This document shows positions 26,105-35,018 of a DNA stretch of 64,000 bases, in pieces. A model generated the notes under the pieces. That model worked only from the letters and a program-made list of their open reading frames with translations, did no database searches and was not told the DNA's origin. The stretch is from assembly GCF_003627815.1 (NCBI RefSeq), contig NZ_CP032698.1, forward strand, positions 5,456,001-5,520,000, in the 5' to 3' direction. The position numbers and the translations under genes are program-made. How positions within the stretch are numbered: the first letter of the stretch is position 1; each line of letters starts with the position of its first letter. The stretch is from Streptomyces hundungensis. GTDB taxonomy: Bacteria; Actinomycetota; Actinomycetes; Streptomycetales; Streptomycetaceae.

Positions 26105-27043
26105 CTACGACTCCTGGTGGGAGAGGGCACGTACGGTGCGGGACGGGCTGGGGCGGCCCAGCTGTTCGGCCATCCACACGCTGGTGGCGGTGAGTTGGCC
26201 GAGATCGACCCCGGTGTCGACACCGAGGCCCTGGAGCATCCACACGAGGTCTTCGGTGGCGAGGTTTCCGGTCGCGGACTTGGCGTAGGGGCAGCCGCCG
26301 AGGCCGCCCGCCGAGGCGTCCACGGTGCTCACTCCGTGCTGGAGCGCGGCGAAGGTGTTGGCCAGCGCCTGGCCGTAGGTGTCGTGGAAGTGCACCCCGA
26401 TGGCGTCGGTCGCGATCGACCGGTCGTTGAGGCCGGTGAGCAGCGCCCCGACATGGGCGGGGGTGGCGACGCCGATGGTGTCACCGAGGCTCAGCTCGTC
26501 GCAGCCCAGCTCCATGAGGGCCTTGGCGACCCGCACCACCTGCGCCACCGGCACCGCGCCTTCCCAGGGGTCGCCGAAACACATCGACAGATAGCCCCGC
26601 ACATGCGCCCCGTCCGCCTTGGCGCGGGCGACGACCGGCTCGAACATCGCGAGCGACTCGTCGACGGTGCGGTTCAGATTGGCCTTGGCGAAGGACTCCG
26701 TCGCGCTGGCGAACACCGCGATGCGGGTGGCGCCGAGCGCGAGCGCCCGGTCCAGGCCCCGCTCGTTCGGCACCAGGACCGGCAGCGCCACGCCGTCGAG
26801 ATCGCCCAGCATCGGGAACAGGGCTTCCGCGTCGGCGAGTTGGGGCACCCACTTGGGGTGCACGAAGCTCGTCGCCTCGACGGTGGTGAGACCCGCCGCG
26901 GCCAAGCGGTGCACGAACTCGGCCTTGACCTCGGTCGGCACGACCGTCTTCTCGTTCTGCAATCCGTCGCGCGCCCCCACCTCGTGGATGCGCACCCGGG
27001 CGGGGAGGCCCTCGGCCGGTACGACCATGGGGAGGTCGGTCAT
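26105..27043 (-). CDS. Hydroxymethylglutaryl-CoA lyase
   Basis: Cleaves HMG-CoA to acetoacetate and acetyl-CoA, the last step of leucine catabolism. It has 312 residues and a TIM barrel of the DRE-type. The N-terminal [10 protein letters not shown] holds the substrate-binding Arg/Asp; metal-ligand His-x-His is in GVHFHDTYG, and the signature loop with catalytic Cys is GGLGGCPYA. It overlaps the carboxylase alpha subunit by 4 bp (27040-27043) and precedes acdH by 2 bp. No mevalonate genes are nearby, which favours the catabolic role. Confidence 0.94.
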   Translation of the reverse strand: MTDLPMVVPAEGLPARVRIHEVGARDGLQNEKTVVPTEVKAEFVHRLAAAGLTTVEATSFVHPKWVPQLADAEALFPMLGDLDGVALPVLVPNERGLDRALALGATRIAVFASATESFAKANLNRTVDESLAMFEPVVARAKADGAHVRGYLSMCFGDPWEGAVPVAQVVRVAKALMELGCDELSLGDTIGVATPAHVGALLTGLNDRSIATDAIGVHFHDTYGQALANTFAALQHGVSTVDASAGGLGGCPYAKSATGNLATEDLVWMLQGLGVDTGVDLGQLTATSVWMAEQLGRPSPSRTVRALSHQES

Positions 27044-29028
27044 GAGGACTCCTCAAGGCTCTTCTGGGAGCTGTCCTGGGAACTGTCCTGGGGGCTCTCC
27101 TGGACGGCGGGGGTGACCACGGCCAGGACCTGGTCCATGGCCACGGTCGAGCCGGGGGTGACGTCGAGTTCGGTGACGGTGCCCGCGTGCGGCGCGGAGA
27201 TGACGTGCTCCATCTTCATCGCCTCGACCACCAACAGGCTCTGCCCGGCGTCCACTTGGTCGCCGACCGCCACCTTGACGACGGTGACCGTGCCCGGCAT
27301 GGGCGCGGCAAGGGTGTCCGCGCCGCCGTGCGTCCGGCCGCTCAGGGCGGCCTCGACGGCGTCGTGGTCGGTGACGTGCCAGCTGTCGCCGTCCCGGCCG
27401 AGCCAGGCGCCGGCCCGGTGGAAGGTGTGGGTGAGGCCGTCGAGTTCGACGGTGACCCGGTCGGCGGTGACTCGCGCCGTGGTGGGCGCCGGGTGAGTGA
27501 CGGGTTCGAGCCCCGATACGCGCAAGGGGAAGGCCAGGGCCTTGGGCTCGCCGCCCATGCGCCAGCCGCTCGGCACCGCGAACGGGTCCGTCCAGCCGTC
27601 GGTGGGCGCCGGCCGCAGCGCGTCGAGCCGCACCGCCGCCGCTGCCGCGTACACCTCCTCGGGGACGCCGTCGGGGACGAGGGAATCCGCCTCGCGCTCG
27701 ACCAGGCCGGTGTCCAACTCGCCCGCCACCACAGCCGGATGGGCCAGCAGGCGGCGCAGGAACCCCGCGTTGGTGGGCACGCAGAGGGTCACCGTGTCGG
27801 CGAGCGCGGCACGCAGCTTGCGCAGCGCGGTCGCCCGGTCCGGGCCGTACGCGATGACCTTGGACAGCATCGGGTCGTACAGGCTGCCGACCTCGGTGCC
27901 CTCGCTCAGGCCCGAGTCCGTCCGCACTCCGTCACCCTGCGGCTCGCGCAGCGCCAGGACCGTACCGCCCGACGGCAGGAAGCCGCGCGAGGGGTCTTCG
28001 GCGCAGAGGCGGGCCTCGATGGCGTGGCCGGTGAGGGTGATGTCCTTCTGCTCGTACGGGAGTTGCTCGCCTGCGGCGACCCGCAGCTGCCACTCCACCA
28101 GGTCGACACCGGTGATCAGCTCGGTCACCGGGTGCTCGACCTGGAGGCGGGTGTTCATCTCCATGAAGTAGTACGAGGACGGGTCGCTGCCCGGCACGAT
28201 GAACTCGACCGTGCCCGCGCCCGAGTAGCCGCAGGAGCGGGCCGCCTGGACGGCCGCCTCGCCCATCGCCGCGCGGGTCGCCTCGTCGAGCAGCACGCTG
28301 GGCGCCTCCTCGATGATCTTCTGGTGGCGGCGCTGGAGGGAGCACTCGCGCTCGCCGAGATGGATCACATGGCCGTGGTTGTCGGCGAGGACCTGGATCT
28401 CGATGTGCCGGGGACGGTCGATCCAGCGCTCCACGAGCAGCGTGTCGTCGCCGAACGAAGCGCGCGCCTCGCGGCGGGCGGCCGCGATCTCGTCGCCGAG
28501 CAGCGCCTCCTCGCGCACCAGACGCATGCCCTTGCCGCCGCCGCCCGCACTCGGCTTGAGGAGCACGGGCATGCCGATCTCCCGTGCCGCGTCGGCCAGT
28601 TGGGCATCGCTCAGGCCGCTGCCCGAGGAGCCCGGCACGACCGGGACGCCCGCCTTCTGCACGGTCTCCTTGGCGCGGATCTTGTCGCCCATGAGGGAGA
28701 TCGCCTCGGCCGGCGGCCCGATGAAGACCAGTCCTGCCTCGGCGCAGGCCTGGGCGAAGCCCGCGTTCTCGGCGAGGAAGCCATAGCCCGGGTGGACGGC
28801 CTGGGCGCCGGTGCGCCGCGCCGCCTCGATGAGCAGCTCCGGGCGCAGATAGCTCTCGGAGGCCGCCGCGGGGCCGATGCGTACCGCCGTGTCCGCCTCC
28901 CGGACGTGGCGCGCCTCGGCGTCCGCGTCGCTGAAGACGGCGACGGAGCGGATGCCGAGCTGCCGCAGGGTGCGGATGACGCGGACCGCGATCTCGCCCC
29001 GGTTGGCGACGAGCACTGTCGTGAACAT
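27040..29028 (-). CDS. Biotin carboxylase/BCCP subunit (3-methylcrotonyl-CoA carboxylase alpha)
   Basis: Biotin-dependent acyl-CoA carboxylase alpha subunit, about 662 residues. Biotin carboxylase with ATP-grasp occupies about 1-450 ([13 protein letters not shown]; the glycine-rich [36 protein letters not shown]). A linker follows, and the biotinyl domain lies at the C-terminus with EAMKMEH carrying the biotin Lys. The start [11 protein letters not shown] at 29028 has GAGGG upstream and the family N-terminus; ATG 29106 would add a Thr/Ala-rich 26-residue extension. Partner beta subunit is upstream. Methylcrotonyl-CoA is the likely substrate, from the HMG-CoA lyase and acdH neighbours. Confidence 0.92.
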   Translation of the reverse strand: MFTTVLVANRGEIAVRVIRTLRQLGIRSVAVFSDADAEARHVREADTAVRIGPAAASESYLRPELLIEAARRTGAQAVHPGYGFLAENAGFAQACAEAGLVFIGPPAEAISLMGDKIRAKETVQKAGVPVVPGSSGSGLSDAQLADAAREIGMPVLLKPSAGGGGKGMRLVREEALLGDEIAAARREARASFGDDTLLVERWIDRPRHIEIQVLADNHGHVIHLGERECSLQRRHQKIIEEAPSVLLDEATRAAMGEAAVQAARSCGYSGAGTVEFIVPGSDPSSYYFMEMNTRLQVEHPVTELITGVDLVEWQLRVAAGEQLPYEQKDITLTGHAIEARLCAEDPSRGFLPSGGTVLALREPQGDGVRTDSGLSEGTEVGSLYDPMLSKVIAYGPDRATALRKLRAALADTVTLCVPTNAGFLRRLLAHPAVVAGELDTGLVEREADSLVPDGVPEEVYAAAAAVRLDALRPAPTDGWTDPFAVPSGWRMGGEPKALAFPLRVSGLEPVTHPAPTTARVTADRVTVELDGLTHTFHRAGAWLGRDGDSWHVTDHDAVEAALSGRTHGGADTLAAPMPGTVTVVKVAVGDQVDAGQSLLVVEAMKMEHVISAPHAGTVTELDVTPGSTVAMDQVLAVVTPAVQESPQDSSQDSSQKSLEESS

Positions 29029-29114
29029 GGAAGCCCTCACCAGGGAAGTCGAGGTGGAAGTCGACGCGGGTGCCGTCGCGGGTGCCGTCGTGGATGTCTC
29101 AGCCATCACGACCG

Positions 29115-30722
29115 TCACATCCGGAAGACGCCGAAGGCGGGGTCGGTCAGCGGGGCGTTGGCGCAGGCGGTCAGGGCGAGGCCGAGCACCTGGCGGGTGT
29201 CGACCGGGTCGATCACCCCGTCGTCCCAGAGCCGGGCCGTCGCGTAGTAGGCGTTGCCCTGCGTCTCGTACTGCTCGCGGATGGGAGCCTTGAAGGCCTC
29301 CTCGTCCTCGGCGCTCCAGTCGTCGCCCAACTGGTCGCGCTTGACGGTGGCGAGGACGGACGCGGCCTGCTCGCCGCCCATGACCGAGATCTTGGCGTTG
29401 GGCCACATCCACAGGAAGCGGGGGCTGTAGGCCCGGCCGCACATCGAGTAGTTGCCCGCGCCGTACGAGCCGCCGACGACGACGGTCAGCTTCGGCACCC
29501 GCGTGCAGGCGACCGCCGTCACCATCTTCGCGCCGTGCTTGGCGATGCCACCCGCCTCGTAGTCCCGGCCCACCATGAAGCCCGAGATGTTCTGGAGGAA
29601 CACCAGCGGGAGGCCGCGCTGGTCGCACAGCTCGATGAAGTGGGCGCCCTTCTGGGCGGATTCGGAGAACAGGATGCCGTTGTTGGCGACGATCCCCACC
29701 GGGTGCCCGTGGATCCGCGCGAACCCGGTGACCAGCGTCTGACCGAACTCCGACTTGAACTCCTGGAAGCGCGAGCCGTCGACGACCCGGGCGATCACTT
29801 CCCGTACGTCATAGGGGGTGCGCGAGTCGACGGGCACCGCGCCGTACAGCCCGAACGGGTCGGCCTTGGGCTCCTCGGCCGGCTCCACCGACCACGGCAG
29901 CGGGCCACGCTCGGGGAGGGTGGCCACGATGTTGCGGACGATCCTCAGCGCGTGCGCGTCGTCCTCGGCCAGGTGGTCGGTGACGCCGGAGACCTTCGCG
30001 TGCACCTCGCCGCCGCCGAGCTCCTCGGCCGTGACGACCTCGCCGGTCGCCGCCTTCACCAGCGGGGGGCCGCCCAGGAAGATGGTGCCCTGGTTGCGGA
30101 CGATCACGGCCTCGTCGCTCATCGCGGGCACATAGGCGCCGCCTGCCGTGCAGGAGCCGAGGACTGCCGCGATCTGCGGGATGCCCGCGCCGGACATCCG
30201 GGCCTGGTTGTAGAAGATCCGCCCGAAGTGGTCGCGGTCGGGGAAGACCTCGTCCTGCATGGGCAGGAACGCACCGCCCGAGTCGACGAGGTAGAGACAG
30301 GGGAGGCGGTTCTCGAGCGCCACCTCCTGGGCCCGCAGGTGCTTCTTCACCGTCATCGGGTAGTACGTGCCGCCCTTGACGGTGGCGTCATTGGCGACGA
30401 TCACGCACTCGCGGCCGCTCACCCGCCCGATCCCGGCGATCACTCCGGCGGCCGGCGCCTGCCCGCCGTACATCCCCTCGGCGGCCAGCGGGGCCAGTTC
30501 GAGGAAGGGCGAGCCGGGGTCGAGCAGCGTGTCCACCCGGTCCCTCGGCAGCAGTTTGCCGCGCGCGACGTGCCGTTGCCGGGACCGCTCGCCGCCGCCG
30601 AGCCGGGCCGCGGCGAGCCTCGCCCGCAGCTCCTCGCCCAGCGTGCGGTGCGCCGCCTCATTGGCCCGCCAGGCCGCGGAGGCGGGATCCGCCGCACTCC
30701 CCAGGACCGGTGCCTGCTGCAT
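29115..30722 (-). CDS. Carboxyltransferase subunit (3-methylcrotonyl-CoA carboxylase beta)
   Basis: Beta subunit of the acyl-CoA carboxylase, 535 residues. It has the two crotonase-like halves of carboxyltransferases: N half with [19 protein letters not shown] and [20 protein letters not shown] half with [14 protein letters not shown] [19 protein letters not shown] and [20 protein letters not shown]. The sequence is of methylcrotonyl-type rather than propionyl-type. Start ATG 30722 (MQQAPV) has AAGGGGG upstream. First gene of a leftward four-gene operon; the twin palindromes 30765-30809 lie in its promoter. Confidence 0.93.
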   Translation of the reverse strand: MQQAPVLGSAADPASAAWRANEAAHRTLGEELRARLAAARLGGGERSRQRHVARGKLLPRDRVDTLLDPGSPFLELAPLAAEGMYGGQAPAAGVIAGIGRVSGRECVIVANDATVKGGTYYPMTVKKHLRAQEVALENRLPCLYLVDSGGAFLPMQDEVFPDRDHFGRIFYNQARMSGAGIPQIAAVLGSCTAGGAYVPAMSDEAVIVRNQGTIFLGGPPLVKAATGEVVTAEELGGGEVHAKVSGVTDHLAEDDAHALRIVRNIVATLPERGPLPWSVEPAEEPKADPFGLYGAVPVDSRTPYDVREVIARVVDGSRFQEFKSEFGQTLVTGFARIHGHPVGIVANNGILFSESAQKGAHFIELCDQRGLPLVFLQNISGFMVGRDYEAGGIAKHGAKMVTAVACTRVPKLTVVVGGSYGAGNYSMCGRAYSPRFLWMWPNAKISVMGGEQAASVLATVKRDQLGDDWSAEDEEAFKAPIREQYETQGNAYYATARLWDDGVIDPVDTRQVLGLALTACANAPLTDPAFGVFRM

Positions 30723-30764
30723 CGTGTCGAGCCCCCTTGCCCGTACGCGCGAAGTCAACGGAAG

Positions 30765-30780
30765 GTTAATGACCGTTAAC
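30765..30780. promoter_or_regulatory. TetR-type operator, site 1
   Basis: GTTAATGACCGTTAAC, an imperfect 16-bp palindrome, lies 43 bp upstream of the carboxyltransferase start. It matches site 2 at 12 of 16 positions under the shared pattern GTTAAYGASCGYTAAC. Confidence 0.72.
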
Positions 30781-30793
30781 TCATTTCCTTCAG

Positions 30794-30809
30794 GTTAACG
30801 AGCGCTAAC
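30794..30809. promoter_or_regulatory. TetR-type operator, site 2
   Basis: GTTAACGAGCGCTAAC, same pattern as site 1, centre-to-centre distance 29 bp. A -10-like TAGAAT (30819-30824) for the TetR gene follows 9 bp later, so the site would overlap the -35/spacer of that promoter. Confidence 0.72.
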
Positions 30810-30832
30810 CGCGTTGTCTAGAATGAATTCCC

Positions 30833-31438
30833 ATGAGCACCCGTACCGACGCACCGACCCGCCGCGAGCAGATCCTGCGCGAGGCCGCCCGGCTCTTCGC
30901 CGAGCGCGGCTTCCACGGCGTCGGCGTCGATGAGATAGGGGCCGCCGTCGGCATCAGCGGCCCCGGCCTGTACCGGCACTTCGCGGGCAAGGACGCGATG
31001 CTGGCCGAGCTGCTCGTCGGCATCAGCGGGCGCCTCTACGACGGCGGGCGCAAGCGGGTCGCCGAGGCGGCGGGCGACCCCGAGCGGCTGCTCGGCGCGC
31101 TTATCGACGGACACATCGACTTCGCCCTCGACGACCGGGCGCTGATCACCCTGCACGACCGCGAGCTCGACCGGCTCCGCGACAGCGACCGCAAGCTGGT
31201 GCGCCAGCTCCAGCGCCAGTACGTCGAGCTGTGGGTCGGCGTCGTGCGCGAGCTGTACCCGGCGGTGGCGGAGGCGGAGGTGCGCGGCGCGGTGCACGCC
31301 GTGTTCGGCCTGCTCAACTCCACCCCGCACCTCGGTTCGTACGGCAGCGGACTGCCCGGCCGCGCCGCCACCGAGACGCTGCTGCGCCGCTTGGCGCACG
31401 GGGCGTTCGCCTCGCTCGCCCCGCTCGCGGGACGCTGA
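30833..31438 (+). CDS. TetR-family regulator of the leucine-type operon
   Basis: 201-residue TetR repressor. The N-terminal helix-turn-helix is at about 10-55 (REQILREAARLFAERGFHGV, IGAAVGISGPGLYRHFAGKD), and the all-helical C-terminal ligand domain follows. It is divergent from the carboxylase/HMG-CoA lyase/acdH operon with two matching 16-bp palindromes between, so it most likely represses both and responds to an acyl-CoA intermediate. The ligand is not deducible. Ends with a short A/P-rich tail. Confidence 0.85.
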   Translation: MSTRTDAPTRREQILREAARLFAERGFHGVGVDEIGAAVGISGPGLYRHFAGKDAMLAELLVGISGRLYDGGRKRVAEAAGDPERLLGALIDGHIDFALDDRALITLHDRELDRLRDSDRKLVRQLQRQYVELWVGVVRELYPAVAEAEVRGAVHAVFGLLNSTPHLGSYGSGLPGRAATETLLRRLAHGAFASLAPLAGR

Positions 31439-31556
31439 ACGGGTTCCGGTACGCGGGGTCGCTCCCGCTGGCAGGGCGCCGAGCGGGTTCCGCGCGCGGG
31501 GTGGACGCGTCCGGGGCTCGGGACGCGACGGCCGCAACCGGCCCCGGCGGGGCAGA

Positions 31557-32333
31557 ATGGGCAACATGCCGATACCCAGCCGTGCCGCCCTTGTCGACCA
31601 CCTCGTCCGCACCCGTATCGCCGGTGACGTCGCCACGCCCCGCGACAACAACCTCTCCCACTACCGCAGGCTCGCCAACGGCGACCGCCACTACTGGCTG
31701 GGCCTGGAGCTGGGGGACCGCTGGACCGACGAGCAGGACGTGCTCGCCGTGATGGCCGAGCGCTGCGGCGTCGTCGACGACCCCGGGCACCGCACCGGCC
31801 AGGACACCATCGACCCCGAGCTCACCGTGGACGGCCTGGAGCGGATGGCGGCGCGGCTGCGCAAGGCGGCGGCCGGGCGGGAGCGGGTGCTGTTCGCGAC
31901 CGGGCACCCGGGCGCGCTCATCGACGTCCACAGCCGTACGGCGGCCGCGCTGCGCTCCGCGGGCTGCGACATCGTACGGATTCCGGGTGGGCTCACCGCG
32001 GACGAGGGGTACGTCGTCCAGTTCGCCGACGTCGCCGTCTTCGAGCGGGGTGCGTCGCTGTGGCACACCCATTCGCCGGAGCCCATGCGGGCGATCCTGG
32101 ACGCGCTGGAGACCCCGCCGGACCTCGTCGTGGCCGACCACGGGTGGGCGGGGTGTGCGGGGCAGCGGGGGGTTGATGCGGTGGGGTACGCGGACAGTAA
32201 TGACCCCGCGTTGTTCCTTGCGGAGGCGGAGGGGACGCTCCAGGTGACGGTTCCCCTGGACGACCATGTGGTGGATCCGCGGTTCTACGAGCCGATGACG
32301 GCGTACCTCCTGGACGCGGCGGGCCTGTCGTAA
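31557..32333 (+). CDS. Conserved actinobacterial protein, usually annotated as phosphatase
   Basis: 258 residues (256 if started at the second ATG, 31566, MPIPSR). I recall this family as annotated phosphatase in Streptomyces without direct evidence. Visible features: SHYRRLANGDRHYWLGLELG near the N-terminus, a Rossmann-like LFATGHPGALIDVHSR (about 107-122), and a conserved VVADHGWAGCAGQRG with Cys and His near 190-200. DSNDPALFLAEAEG follows. No signal peptide. Not overlapping any neighbour. It runs into the repeat block, whose first hairpin starts about 25 bp after the stop. Confidence 0.6.
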   Translation: MGNMPIPSRAALVDHLVRTRIAGDVATPRDNNLSHYRRLANGDRHYWLGLELGDRWTDEQDVLAVMAERCGVVDDPGHRTGQDTIDPELTVDGLERMAARLRKAAAGRERVLFATGHPGALIDVHSRTAAALRSAGCDIVRIPGGLTADEGYVVQFADVAVFERGASLWHTHSPEPMRAILDALETPPDLVVADHGWAGCAGQRGVDAVGYADSNDPALFLAEAEGTLQVTVPLDDHVVDPRFYEPMTAYLLDAAGLS

Positions 32334-32339
32334 CCCCCC

Positions 32340-32702
32340 CGGTCGGTCGGTTCCGGCCCCTGGGGCTCCGCCCCAGACCCCGGGCACCTCGCCCACCCAC
32401 CCGCCCGTGCCCCGGGGTTGGATGGTTCTGGGGCTCCTGGGGCTCCGCCCCAGACCCCGTATCGCGCCTTAACGGCGCTCGTCCTCAATCGCCGGACGGG
32501 CTTAAGGTGCCCCCGCACCGCGTAGTTAGGGGCGCGGGGAACTGCGCGCCCAGCCACGCACGACCCGCAGACGAAAACGGGTTTTAAGGGGCGCGGGGAA
32601 CTGCGCGAGAAGCGACCACGGCCCGCAGGGTCGAGAGGGTTTAGGGGCGCGGGGAACTGCGCGCCCAGCCACGCACGGTCCGCAGTCGAAAACGGGTTTT
32701 AA
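32340..32702 (+). repeat. Composite intergenic repeat block 2, left part
   Basis: Directly follows the stop at 32333: two CTGGGGCTCCGCCCCAG-type hairpins (about 32360 and 32435), the linker with CGTCCTCAATCGCCGGACGG (about 32478-32500), then three array units with core GGGGCGCGGGGAACTGCGCG (about 32528, 32588, 32644). The array is interrupted after 32702 by the IS and continues at 33826. Confidence 0.85.
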
Positions 32703-33825
32703 GAGGTCGTTTTCTCCTTTGATGCGGCGGTAACTTCGGGATTGCACCCGCTGATGTATCGGTGTGGATGAGGTTGCCGAGTTGGTCGTGCTTGCAGAGG
32801 TAGGTGGTGTGGCGTCCGGGGCCGGAGTCGGCTTGCGCCTGTCTCATCCCAGGACGCCTGAACTTGTTCCGTGCATCAGCTCAGCAGGACGCACGCCTGG
32901 GCGCACGCCCCCGACCGCCGCTATCTCCATGTCATGACCGACCGTCGCGCGTATCCGAGTGATCTGTCCGATGCCCGCTGGGAGTTGATCGAGCCGGTAC
33001 TGTCCGTGTGGCGCTACGAGCGCCACGGCCGGGCCCTGGGATTTGGCCGGCCGCCCGAGCATGACCTGCGCGAGATCATGAACGCGATCTTGTATGTGGA
33101 CCGCACCGGGGTGCAGTGGCGCTACCTGCCGCACGACTTCCCGAACTGGAACACGGTCTACGGCTACTTCGCCAAGTGGCAGTCCGACGGCATCTTTGCC
33201 CAGCTCAACGGCCTGCTGCGGGAGTTGGTGCGACAACGGGAGGGCCGCAACGCAGAGCCGTCAGCGTGCGTGATCGACGCGCAGAGCGTCAAGACCTCCA
33301 CCAGCGTTCCCGCCACGAGCCAGGGCACGGACAACGCCAAGAAGATCGTGGGCCGCAAACGGAGCATCGTGACCGACACGATCGGCCTCCTGATCGCAGT
33401 ACTGGTCACCGCGGCCAGCGTGCAGGACTCCGTGGCCGGCACTCAACTCCTCGACCAGGTCTCCGCCGAGCATTCCAGCATCCGCAAGGTCTGGGTCGAC
33501 GGCGGCTATCGCCAGCACTTCGTCGAGCACGCCGCCACCCTCGGCATCGACATGGAAATCACCGCCCGCACCCCCGGGACCAGGGGATTCACCCCGATCC
33601 CGAAGCGGTGGGCCGTCGAGCGGACCTACGGCTGGCTGATGCTCCACCGCCGCCTGGCCCGCGACTACGAAACCCGCACAGCTCGCTCCGAAGCCATGAT
33701 CCACCTGGCCATGACGGACCTGATGGCCCGACGCCTCACCGGCGAGAGCACCATCTCCTGGCGCGACCCGGCAAACGACAATCAACCACCCATTTCAGGA
33801 TGAAACACCGGGAGAAAACGACCTC
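32703..33825 (+). mobile_element. IS5-family insertion sequence (IS1031-like), complete
   Basis: 1123 bp bounded by perfect 15-bp terminal inverted repeats GAGGTCGTTTTCTCC (32703-32717) and GGAGAAAACGACCTC (33811-33825). A 3-bp target duplication TAA flanks it (32700-32702 and 33826-33828). Removing the element and one TAA restores an array unit with the sequence of its neighbours (…GGGTTTTAAGGGGCGCGGGG), so the insertion is clean. One transposase gene. The 3-bp TNA-type target fits the IS1031 subgroup of IS5. Confidence 0.92.
32934..33803 (+). CDS. IS5-family DDE transposase
   Basis: 289-residue transposase. An N-terminal DUF4096-like domain (YPSDLSDARWELIEPVL, then IMNAILYVDRTGVQWRYLPHDFP) is followed by the DDE catalytic domain: first Asp in CVIDAQSVKT (about 120), second Asp in VWVDGGYRQ (about 190), Glu in AVERTYGWL (about 227), with the Y(2)R(3)E-type context. 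No frameshift; the element is intact and could be active. ATG 32934 is used; a GTG at 32871 would add 21 residues. The 230 bp between the left repeat and the ATG holds the promoter and no recognisable gene. Confidence 0.9.
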   Translation: MTDRRAYPSDLSDARWELIEPVLSVWRYERHGRALGFGRPPEHDLREIMNAILYVDRTGVQWRYLPHDFPNWNTVYGYFAKWQSDGIFAQLNGLLRELVRQREGRNAEPSACVIDAQSVKTSTSVPATSQGTDNAKKIVGRKRSIVTDTIGLLIAVLVTAASVQDSVAGTQLLDQVSAEHSSIRKVWVDGGYRQHFVEHAATLGIDMEITARTPGTRGFTPIPKRWAVERTYGWLMLHRRLARDYETRTARSEAMIHLAMTDLMARRLTGESTISWRDPANDNQPPISG

Positions 33826-34085
33826 TAAGGGGCGCGGGGAACTGCGCGAGAAGCGACCACGGCCCGCAGGGTCGGGAGGGTTTAGGGGCGCGGGGAACTG
33901 CGCGACCAGCCACCCGCGGTCCGCAGACGAAAGCGGGTTTTCAGGGGCGCGAGGAACTGCGCGAGAAGCGACCACGACCCGCAGGTTCGAGTGGGTTTAG
34001 GGGCGCGGGGAACTGCGCGACCAGCCATCTGCGGCCCGCAGACGACAACGGGTTTTAGGGGCGCGGGGAACTGCGCGGAAGGGGG
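33826..34085 (+). repeat. Composite intergenic repeat block 2, right part
   Basis: Five further array units of GGGGCGCGGGGAACTGCGCG (about 33829, 33884, 33942, 33999, 34059), 55-60 bp apart, with two alternating spacers (one with GAAGCGACCACG, one with CCAGCCAC). The array ends 20 bp before the convergent tesB stop. Confidence 0.85.
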
Positions 34086-34105
34086 TTCCCCGGGGGCGCC
34101 CGGGG

Positions 34106-34981
34106 TCAAGGGCGGGGGACTCGGACTACGCCCTCCTGGATGACCGTGATCGCCAGGCGGCCGTCCTGCGTGTAGATCCGAGCCTGGCCCAACCCCCGCC
34201 CCCCGGACGCAGACGGGGACTCCTGGTCGTACAGGAGCCACTCGTCCGCCCGGAAAGGCCGGTGGAACCACATCGCGTGGTCGAGCGAGGCGCCCACCAC
34301 GTCGCCGACCGCCCACCCGCCCCGCCCGTGGGCGAGCAGCACCGAGTCGAGCAGCGTCATGTCGGAGACGTACGTCGCCAGGCACACGTGCAGCAGCGGA
34401 TCGTCGGCGAGCTTGCCGTTGGTGCGGAACCACACCTGGGAGCGCGGCTCGCGCGGGGTGCCGACGCTCGCCCACGGCGGCGCGTCCACGTACCGCAGGT
34501 CGACGGCCGCGCGGGCCTCGATCAGGCGATCCACCACCCCCTCGTCCCGGAAGGCGGACGCGTATCGCGGCAGCATCTCGGCGGCCGTCGGCAGCGACTC
34601 CGGGTCCGGCGCGGGCGGCATGGCGGCCTGGTGCTCCATGCCTTCCTCGTACCGCTGGAACGACGCCGAGAGGTGGAAGATCGGCTGCCCGTGCTGGATG
34701 GCGACGACGCGGCGGGTGGTGAACGAGGCGCCGTCACGGATGCGGTCGACGGTGTAGACGATGGGCGCGCCCGGGTCGCCGGCCCGCAGGAAGTAGGCGT
34801 GCAGCGAGTGCGCCGTCCGCTCGGCGGGCACGGTGCGGCCCGCGGCGACCAGCGCCTGCGCCGCGACCTGGCCGCCGAAGACGCGCGGGATGAGCGCCGA
34901 GCGGGACCGGCCGCGGAAGATGTCCTCCTCGATCCGCTCCAGGTCGAGCAGATCGAGGAGGCTCTCAAGTGCCTGATGCAT
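34106..34981 (-). CDS. tesB: Acyl-CoA thioesterase II (TesB)
   Basis: Double-hotdog acyl-CoA thioesterase hydrolysing medium/long acyl-CoAs, 291 residues, close to the family norm. N-terminal hotdog: GGQVAAQALVAAGRTVP, HSLHAYFLRAGDP. C-terminal hotdog: ASLDHAMWFHRPF with the catalytic Asp, and the final VIQEGVVR with the catalytic Gln. Start ATG 34981 (MHQALESL). It lies 37 bp downstream of an acyl-CoA dehydrogenase on the same strand, suggesting fatty acyl-CoA turnover. Confidence 0.92.
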   Translation of the reverse strand: MHQALESLLDLLDLERIEEDIFRGRSRSALIPRVFGGQVAAQALVAAGRTVPAERTAHSLHAYFLRAGDPGAPIVYTVDRIRDGASFTTRRVVAIQHGQPIFHLSASFQRYEEGMEHQAAMPPAPDPESLPTAAEMLPRYASAFRDEGVVDRLIEARAAVDLRYVDAPPWASVGTPREPRSQVWFRTNGKLADDPLLHVCLATYVSDMTLLDSVLLAHGRGGWAVGDVVGASLDHAMWFHRPFRADEWLLYDQESPSASGGRGLGQARIYTQDGRLAITVIQEGVVRVPRP

Positions 34982-35018
34982 GAAGGTAGTTGTACCCGAA
35001 CCCGGCGCCAGGACCTGC

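Noticed and set aside
32641..32847. 68-residue minus-strand ORF at the left end of the IS
   Set aside because: It crosses the IS boundary into the repeat array and resembles no protein; IS5-family elements of this size carry one gene.
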